A stretch of DNA of 58,119 nt from Desulfobulbus sp. (GTDB lineage Bacteria; Desulfobacterota; Desulfobulbia; Desulfobulbales; Desulfobulbaceae): assembly GCA_011051875.1 (NCBI GenBank), contig DRKI01000123.1, forward strand, positions 1 through 58,119, written 5' to 3'. Numbering within the stretch: position 1 is the first letter of the stretch; each line of letters starts with the position of its first letter. Shown piece after piece: positions 52,661 to 58,119 of this stretch. Made by a program: the position numbers and the translations under genes. The notes under the pieces are model-generated. The model saw only the letters and a list, made by a program, of their open reading frames with translations, was not told the DNA's origin and made no database searches.

Positions 52661-52972
52661 GTGGAAAAGGACGCACCATTGCTCTGCGCCCACTGCAGCG
52701 CCCCGGTAACCAGCCGCGACCAGGCCATCGAGATAAACGGCCGCCACGAACACGCCTTTTTCAATCCCGCCGGAATCGCCTACGAGATCCGCTGCTTCCG
52801 GCGGGCGCCGGGCTGCCTGATCCAGGGCGACCCCACGGACGAATTCACCTGGTTTGCCGGCTACCGCTGGCAATTCAGCCTCTGCTCCACCTGCCTCACC
52901 CACCTGGGCTGGTTCTTCAGCTCCCTGGAACGGCCGCCGTTCTACGGCCTGATCAGCAACCGGCTGATTTGA
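52661..52972 (+). CDS. Cereblon-like CULT-domain protein with complete tri-Trp pocket
   Basis: A 103-residue protein that is one CULT domain, the thalidomide-binding fold of human cereblon. The zinc Cys pairs are Cys9/Cys12 and Cys75/Cys78. The pocket tryptophans are Trp64, Trp70 and Trp84, spaced 6 and 14 as in human cereblon (380, 386, 400). Asn35 and Glu61 lie at the distances of human Asn351 and Glu377, in FFNPAG and EFTWFAGYRW. Bacterial single-domain homologues exist (Magnetospirillum MsCI4) and bind cyclic imides or uridine-like ligands in vitro; the native ligand is unknown. The start is uncertain: GTG 52661 is the best in-frame candidate after the cobA-hemD stop, without a good Shine-Dalgarno site. 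Last gene of the hem operon. Confidence 0.88.
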   Translation: MEKDAPLLCAHCSAPVTSRDQAIEINGRHEHAFFNPAGIAYEIRCFRRAPGCLIQGDPTDEFTWFAGYRWQFSLCSTCLTHLGWFFSSLERPPFYGLISNRLI

Positions 52973-53047
52973 CCCCGGAGGCGGCAGATCCTCCGCAGGC
53001 GTTACCGGGGTGCCATCACCTTGGCATTTTCACCGGGTTGCAAACGG

Positions 53048-54283
53048 TCACGGTTCTTCCGTTATCCCTGCCACCGCGGCTGGCTCCGGCTCTTCCGCCA
53101 TTCTGAAGACGGCCAGCCTTTTCTTGATGAAATCGATGCCGTCCAGGGGAAACCGGGCAATGGCCTCCCGGTAGGCCGGCAGGCTGTCGAGCATGGGCAT
53201 GATCCTGGCGTGCAGGCTGTCCACGGCCAGGTCCGGCCAGGGGAGGAAATCCACCAGGCCCTGGCGGCTGAATGCGGTGGCCCGCAGGAGCTGCTCCCGG
53301 CGCGGGGTCTCCCTGGGAATGATGAGAAAGGGGGTATTCTGGCTGAGGATCTCGCAGACCGTATTGTAGCCGCCCATGGAGACCACCAGGTCGGCGGCGG
53401 CAAAAACCTCCTCCATGCGCGGATAGAAGGGCACGATCTTGATCCTGAACGACCGGGCCCGGCGGGCCAGCAGGCGGCGCTGCTGGCGGGGCATGAAGGG
53501 ACCGGTGATGAGGACGCTCCTGATCCCTGTCATGGCCTTCTGCTCGTGCATGGCCAGGTAGGTCTCCATCATGGCATAACCGTCGCCACCGCCGCCGGCG
53601 GTCACCACGATCATCTTCTCCTCTTCGCCCACGCAGAACTTCCTGCGGGTCTTGGCCGCCGCCCTGTCCGAGGCCACCCGCCGCGGCAGGTAGCCGGTGA
53701 AATGGACCCGTTCCCGGATGGAGCCGGGCAGACCATACTCCTCCACGGCATCGTAGATCTCCTGCCGTCCGTAGACCCATATCTCGGAATAGAGTTCCTC
53801 CAGGTAGCGGTAGACGCCCTTGTGGCGCCAGTCGGAGCGCACGGTCTCCCGGTCATCCATGATATCGCGCAGGCCGAGGATGGTCCGGGTCCGGGGCGAA
53901 TACTCTTTGAGCCACTGCAGGGTGGGCAGGACCTCTTTCTTGAGCCCCAATGGCTCCTTGTCGACGATGAAGAGATCGGGCCGGAAGGTCCTGGTGGTGG
54001 CAGCGATGATGGACTTGCGGATATTGAGAGCGTGTTCGGGATCGATGCGGATGGAAAGGGACCGGTACTCGTCGTTGGTCTGCTTAATCATACCGGGAAT
54101 ACGGACAAAATCGACGTTTTCCGGGAAGGAGAACCGGCCGGCGATGGGCGATCCGGTCAGGATGAGGACATTGACGTCGCTGGCCCGCAGGTGACCGGCT
54201 ATGGACATGGTCCGACGGATATGTCCCAGACCGTAGGTGTCATGGGAGTACATCAGAATATTATATAACGGGTTCTGTCCCAT
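53048..54283 (-). CDS. MurG/GT28-like glycosyltransferase
   Basis: A 411-residue GT-B enzyme. The N-terminal half begins YNILMYSHDTYGLGHIRRTMSIA, the GH(I)RR acceptor loop of the GT28 group. The C-terminal half has VTAGGGGDGYAMM, LITGPFMP and the nucleotide-sugar site SMGGYNTVCEILSQNTPFLIIPRETPRREQLLRA. It transfers a sugar, probably from a UDP donor, to a lipid or other acceptor at the cytoplasmic face. Donor and acceptor are not readable. The ATG 54283 is kept because the first beta strand needs it; it overlaps the acyltransferase gene by 31 bases. Confidence 0.85.
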   Translation of the reverse strand: MGQNPLYNILMYSHDTYGLGHIRRTMSIAGHLRASDVNVLILTGSPIAGRFSFPENVDFVRIPGMIKQTNDEYRSLSIRIDPEHALNIRKSIIAATTRTFRPDLFIVDKEPLGLKKEVLPTLQWLKEYSPRTRTILGLRDIMDDRETVRSDWRHKGVYRYLEELYSEIWVYGRQEIYDAVEEYGLPGSIRERVHFTGYLPRRVASDRAAAKTRRKFCVGEEEKMIVVTAGGGGDGYAMMETYLAMHEQKAMTGIRSVLITGPFMPRQQRRLLARRARSFRIKIVPFYPRMEEVFAAADLVVSMGGYNTVCEILSQNTPFLIIPRETPRREQLLRATAFSRQGLVDFLPWPDLAVDSLHARIMPMLDSLPAYREAIARFPLDGIDFIKKRLAVFRMAEEPEPAAVAGITEEP

Positions 54284-54834
54284 TGCTCTCCGAGGTGCTC
54301 CCGCAGGGTGAAGGGTTTTCTGCTGACCAGCTCCCGCAGCTCCTGCGGCGAGAGATCCCGCCGGTCGGCGATCTTCCTGGCCGGCACCCCGGCCCAGATC
54401 TCGTAGGGCCCGGGATTCCTGGTCAGGACCGCGCCCGCGCCGATCACGGCGCCATCCGGGATCTCGGTGACCTGGTAGAGGACGATGACGTTCTCGTGGA
54501 TCCAGACGTCCCGGCCGATGTACTTGTCCTGCCAGACCACACCCAGCTTCTCCTGCTGGGCGAGCAGGGGCCTGCGGCCCTGGTGGATGTGGTCATGGGT
54601 GTAGATCCGGCTGCGGGCCCCGATCATGCACCAGGGACCCAGGTGGATGCTGCCGGTGCAGTCGAGAATGGAAAAGCGGCTGATACAGATATTGGTCTCC
54701 ATGCCGGCCGTGTCCAGTGCCTCGGGAGAAATGTAGAGCCTGCCGCGGTGGACATTGCCATGGGGCCTGCGCCGCGCCTGTTTCAGGGCGGCGCGAAGCT
54801 CGGCCATGCTCTGGGTTGCCGGCTCAAATTCCAT
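54253..54834 (-). CDS. Hexapeptide-repeat (left-handed beta-helix) acyltransferase
   Basis: A 193-residue enzyme of the LbH acetyltransferase family. Hexapeptide turns run through ISRFSILDCTGSIHLGPWCMIGARSRIYTHDH and KYIGRDVWIHENVIVLYQVTEIPDGAVIGAGAVLTRNPGPYEIWAGVPARKI, the last typical of the CoA-binding end. The His in IYTHDH may be catalytic. It probably O- or N-acetylates a sugar and overlaps the glycosyltransferase gene by 31 bases, so the two form a polysaccharide or glycolipid modification pair. The ATG at 54834 was chosen; 54807 is possible. Neither has a good ribosome site. Confidence 0.85.
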   Translation of the reverse strand: MEFEPATQSMAELRAALKQARRRPHGNVHRGRLYISPEALDTAGMETNICISRFSILDCTGSIHLGPWCMIGARSRIYTHDHIHQGRRPLLAQQEKLGVVWQDKYIGRDVWIHENVIVLYQVTEIPDGAVIGAGAVLTRNPGPYEIWAGVPARKIADRRDLSPQELRELVSRKPFTLREHLGEQWDRTRYIIF

Positions 54835-55315
54835 CAGGGAACCATGATCTGTTCTTTCGGGGACAACAGAGAGACGGAAGGTTGCCGGTTCGGCATTCTG
54901 CCGCCCTCTGTCCGGATTGCGGTTGTGATGCCGGACCGTTACGGGTACATGTCGGTCTGTCCGGCCGGATGCTACACTGTGGACAAAGGCCGGATAGAGA
55001 AAAATACCCGCTCTCCCGGCAACAGGCAATAAAAAAGGGAAGCCACCAGGGGATGTGCAACGGGTGGTTTCACCTGTGCGCAACTGCAACCGCCGGAAAA
55101 GGGAAGATCCTCTGCCGGTACGGATGGCGAGGAAAGCGGTGACAAACCCGGGCCGGATGGTTATATTTTTTATTCAGAATGAAAGAACCGTCCATCGTGA
55201 CGGGGCGGCGTTCTTTTGACGGGCTGCCGGCACGAGCCTGTACCTTGATCATCGTGCACTGTCCGCCGATCCGAAAAACCGGGACCGCACACTTTTCCGC
55301 TGGAGGTATCCCTGT
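54835..55315. other. Intergenic region before the lipoprotein gene
   Basis: About 480 bases with no gene I can support. Open frames on either strand have no start signal or family. An imperfect inverted repeat around 55036-55068 (GCCACC...GGTGG next to a run of As) might act as a weak leftward terminator. A lower-GC patch near 55160-55180 (TATATTTTTTATT) could hold a promoter for 55316. Confidence 0.4.
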
Positions 55316-55804
55316 ATGACAATTCGCCCGCGTACACTTGTCCTGCTCGCCTCCGGGATGCTCCTGCTCCTGGTCATTGCCGGCTGCGGCGCATCCAGGC
55401 CCAGCGGCCGGTGGGTCACCAGTTCCGATGTCCTGAAGACATTCCGCTCAGGGACTATTCTTCCCCACCACACCTATTACTACACCGGATCCCCGGTGGA
55501 ACCCGATGCCATAATCGCCATTGACAACAGCTTTCAGCTTCGAACCAGGGTCTGGTCCAAGGTGGATATCACGCAGAAACTGCTCGACCGCTGGATGTTC
55601 TGGGCAAAAACGGACATGAGCGTACTCTGCCCTTACAAGGCCGGGATCATCCTGACACCGGACGGCAGGCAGGCCGGAGTCTGGTTCTCAAAATTCGCCT
55701 TCAACACGATCAGGACCCCGGAACCCGGCGTGATCGAGGTCTACCTGCCGTTCGCACCCGACAACACCACCTGCGGCCGGGAGAGTTATTACGATCAGCG
55801 GTAG
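55316..55804 (+). CDS. Hypothetical lipoprotein
   Basis: A 162-residue protein with a lipoprotein signal ending in VIAGCGAS (lipid-bearing Cys24). The mature part is a small mixed fold (SDVLKTFRSGTILPHHTYYYTGS...DAIIAIDNSFQLRTRVW) and contains two further cysteines. GGAGGT lies eight bases before the ATG. Function unknown; its position among envelope genes suggests an outer-membrane or periplasmic role. Confidence 0.8.
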   Translation: MTIRPRTLVLLASGMLLLLVIAGCGASRPSGRWVTSSDVLKTFRSGTILPHHTYYYTGSPVEPDAIIAIDNSFQLRTRVWSKVDITQKLLDRWMFWAKTDMSVLCPYKAGIILTPDGRQAGVWFSKFAFNTIRTPEPGVIEVYLPFAPDNTTCGRESYYDQR

Positions 55805-55958
55805 GCAGCGGCGGCAGACAGTGGCTCTTGCCGCAACCGCAGGTGGAGGCAATAGCCGTTTTTTTCACATTGTCATGATACCCCTGGAGTTGTAAAATAT
55901 AAGAAAAGGGATTCCCGGGCCGGGGACAAGGTCACCATCCTGACAGACGACTGCAATC

Positions 55959-56660
55959 ATGCGTGGAAGAAACACCCTCATCATGCTCCTGGTCATACCA
56001 CTGCTGTCCGCGGTGGCCGGACCGTCTCCAGCCATGGGGGCGGGGAGGGTGAGTATTGATCCTTCCCTCTGGGACCGTGCTGTTGACAGCCTGCTGGCCG
56101 CCGGCATGTACGGCATCGACCTGTCCGCCGACACGGACTGGATCATCAAGCTGCAGCGGACAGAGGGCATCAGCCTGGTGCAGGCCCCTGATCTTGCACG
56201 GTTCAGCGGTCATGCCATCACTTTTTCCTACAAGGGTTCGTCCGGTCTGCTCGGTTTTTCAGCCGGATACATCTACACCTCGCACAGGACCCCCCGGTCG
56301 GCAGACACTATTTTCGCTGACATGGACCAGCAGCAGTACAGTATCGACCCGGGCGACGACTGGTTCATGGCCATCGACCTGTCCGGTGCCTACCGGCTCC
56401 ACGACGATCTGGCCATCGGCCTGGGCAGCAGGACCATGCTCATAAAGAACCCCCTGGACCGGGAAAAGGGGCGAATGCTCTCCTTTCTTCTCAACATCCC
56501 CATGTCCTACAGGAACTTCATCACCATAACCCCCGAGCTGCAGTGGTCACATTCCCTTTCCGAGGCATCGCTCTCCGCGGCTGACGCCAGGGACGGAGAC
56601 CGGCAGGCGCCGGTGCAGGACATCTTTTACGGTGGTGTCTCGGTGACGTTCTCCTACTGA
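55959..56660 (+). CDS. Hypothetical secreted protein, probable outer-membrane beta-barrel
   Basis: A 233-residue protein with a signal peptide (LIMLLVIPLLSAVAGPSPAMGA). The mature part alternates in short amphipathic strands (ITFSYKGSSGLLGFSAGYIYTS, WFMAIDLSGAYRL, DLAIGLGSRTMLI) and ends in GGVSVTFSY, an aromatic C-terminus typical of Omp barrels. Function unknown. About 150 bases separate it from the lipoprotein gene, so it may have its own promoter. Confidence 0.75.
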   Translation: MRGRNTLIMLLVIPLLSAVAGPSPAMGAGRVSIDPSLWDRAVDSLLAAGMYGIDLSADTDWIIKLQRTEGISLVQAPDLARFSGHAITFSYKGSSGLLGFSAGYIYTSHRTPRSADTIFADMDQQQYSIDPGDDWFMAIDLSGAYRLHDDLAIGLGSRTMLIKNPLDREKGRMLSFLLNIPMSYRNFITITPELQWSHSLSEASLSAADARDGDRQAPVQDIFYGGVSVTFSY

Positions 56661-56899
56661 CAGCCTCTCTTCCGGGGCCGGCCGCACCGGGGCAGCGCCT
56701 TCCCCCCGGCGGCTGAGAAAATCCGCCTTCCCCCCTTTCTTCGACGAAAAAATACTGTATACTGGGTTGCCGAAACCGGAACATGCTGTGCGGCATGCCC
56801 TCTGTGTGCACCCGCGGTCACCTGCAAAGCCAGGTCCGGCCGTCCGGGCAGGGGTACGTGCGGCCCTGCAATCCATCCAACCAACCCGGAGCTTCTACC

Positions 56900-58119
56900 G
56901 TGAACAGAGTCTTTCCCATGCCTGAACCCGGCACCTGCGGGCATCCATATTACCGGATTCATCACCTTGTTCCCACTGCAGCAGTGCTGGGGATCTGCCT
57001 TGTCCTGCTATCCCTGGCCTTTCCCGCGGCAGCGGCGGAGGAAAACAGACAGGACAGGGCCAGGGTGGTCTTTCTTCCCTTCCAGGTCCGGCTTCCCGGC
57101 CAATACGACTACCTGCAGGAGGGGCTGGCCAATATGCTGGCGAGCAGGGTTACGGCCCACGCCGGCATCATCGCTCTCCATCAGAGTGCCCGGACACGGC
57201 AGATGTCCGCCTACCTGCAGGCAGGCAAGGAACAGGAATTTGCCCGCATGCTGGGCAGGATCAGGGCCGACTACGTTATCATGGGGTCCCTGACCGGAGA
57301 CAAGGGCGCCTACCAACTGACAACCCATGTCTTTGCCAGATCCGCGGCAACGACCCCCAGGCGGTTCACCCGCACCATCCAGTCCCTTGACGGGGTCATG
57401 GCCGGGATCGACGAGCTGGCCTGGGATATCGCGGTGGAGGTCTTCGGCAGGCAGCGTCCCGGCCCGGCCCGGGCTGCGGGTACGAAAAAGGAAGGGATCA
57501 ATGCCTTTACCACCGAGCATCCGGAGCGGGCCTTCAGGGAAGGGCTGTACCGCGGCGGCGAACTGGGGCTTGACACGAAATCCGGTTTCGCCCTGGTCAC
57601 CACCCGCCGCAGCCGCAAGATCCCCATCGGTCTCAAGGCCATGGACGTGGGGGACATCGACGGCGACACCACTCCGGAGATCGTGCTCGCAACCAACACG
57701 GAACTGCTCGTCTACCGGTATGCCGATGACTATTTCCAGAAGGTGACCTCGCTGCCTCTTGCCTCCTACCTGCGGGTCCATGCCATCAACCTGGCCGACC
57801 TGGATGGTGACAGCCGCAAGGAGATCTACATCAGCGCCAACAACGGAGCCAGACCGGCATCGCTGGTCGCCGCCTGGAAGGACAACGGCCTGTCGCTCCT
57901 CCGCGGCGATATCCCCTTCTACCTGCGACCGGAACAGGTCGCCGGCCGCAGGCCGATCCTCCTGGGACAGGCCGGCGCCCCCGGCGGACAGCCCGTCTCC
58001 CCGACCATTTACCGGCTGATCCGGAAACCTGATGGCTCCTATGACAAGGGAGAACCATTGCCCCTGCCTTCCGGGCTCAACCTGTTCGATTTTACCCGGG
58101 CCGACATCGATGGTGATTC
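56900..58119 (+). CDS. FG-GAP/VCBS-repeat protein with CsgG/TolB-like N-terminal domain (partial, runs off right edge)
   Basis: The first 406 residues are visible. After a signal peptide (VLGICLVLLSLAFPAAAA) comes a domain with VVFLPFQVRLPGQYDYLQEGLANMLASRVTAHAGIIAL, similar to the curli assembly CsgG or TolB N-terminal pattern. From about residue 250 calcium-type acidic loops follow (MDVGDIDGDTTPEIV, LADLDGDSRKEIYI, ADIDGD), the FG-GAP propeller repeats. It is probably a periplasmic or surface protein. The GTG at 56900 with CGGAG upstream was chosen; an in-frame ATG lies six codons later. Confidence 0.8.
   Translation, partial: MNRVFPMPEPGTCGHPYYRIHHLVPTAAVLGICLVLLSLAFPAAAAEENRQDRARVVFLPFQVRLPGQYDYLQEGLANMLASRVTAHAGIIALHQSARTRQMSAYLQAGKEQEFARMLGRIRADYVIMGSLTGDKGAYQLTTHVFARSAATTPRRFTRTIQSLDGVMAGIDELAWDIAVEVFGRQRPGPARAAGTKKEGINAFTTEHPERAFREGLYRGGELGLDTKSGFALVTTRRSRKIPIGLKAMDVGDIDGDTTPEIVLATNTELLVYRYADDYFQKVTSLPLASYLRVHAINLADLDGDSRKEIYISANNGARPASLVAAWKDNGLSLLRGDIPFYLRPEQVAGRRPILLGQAGAPGGQPVSPTIYRLIRKPDGSYDKGEPLPLPSGLNLFDFTRADIDGD

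Overview
This GC-rich window is chromosomal and looks like a sulfate-reducer-type member of the Desulfobacterota, probably Desulfobulbales. The clues are the adenylate kinase with the Cys-X5-His...Cys-X2-Cys metal site known from Desulfovibrio gigas, a CcmE with Cys in place of the haem-binding His, a hemC/cobA-hemD order, a likely selenoprotein, and sigma-54 control elements. This placement is inferred from gene content only.

Layout. 0-5.8 kb: flavoprotein (cut by the left edge), a cation/proton antiporter with a stress domain, DNA polymerase IV, and a UDP-sugar epimerase. 5.8-9.2 kb: a periplasmic family 3 binding protein with a tiny overlapping gene, divergent from a hybrid histidine kinase. 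9.2-12.4 kb: a GTPase/membrane protein pair (DUF3482/DUF2868). 12.8-14.8 kb: a small membrane protein behind a sigma-54-type promoter, a shared terminator, and catalase. 14.9-18.2 kb: a Mu GemA-like protein, a histidine kinase and an NtrC-type regulator as one overlapping operon. 18.4-24.8 kb: a nine-gene cytochrome c maturation operon, also behind a near-perfect sigma-54 promoter with an upstream palindrome. The two-component system directly upstream is therefore a good candidate for its activator. 24.8-30.8 kb: an ACP-adenylating enzyme-acyltransferase fusion, a second acyl-activating enzyme, a voltage-gated-type K+ channel and a zinc-ribbon regulator.

31.1-32.7 kb is the most striking part. 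It is a leftward mer-like operon: a MerR with the three Hg(II)-binding cysteines at canonical spacing behind a long-spacer MerR-type promoter, a MerC-like membrane protein whose reading frame crosses an in-frame UGA, and a thioredoxin-like protein. The UGA sits where relatives have the first Cys of a CPxCWP motif and is followed at once by a SECIS-like hairpin, so the protein is predicted to carry selenocysteine as a metal ligand. 33-36.2 kb is a less GC-rich block with azlCD and a regulator-methyltransferase fusion.

36.7-44.0 kb: a pgaABCD exopolysaccharide operon in which PgaB is divided over two genes. Then follow an initiator tRNA, a thioesterase, phosphoglycerate mutase and homoserine dehydrogenase (leftward), then adk, gmhA, a deoxyhypusine-synthase-like gene, hemC, cobA-hemD and a small cereblon-like CULT-domain protein with the complete tri-tryptophan pocket (rightward). 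53-58 kb: a glycosyltransferase/acyltransferase pair, a lipoprotein, an envelope protein, and the start of an FG-GAP protein cut by the right edge. No CRISPR array, insertion sequence, rRNA or intact prophage was seen.
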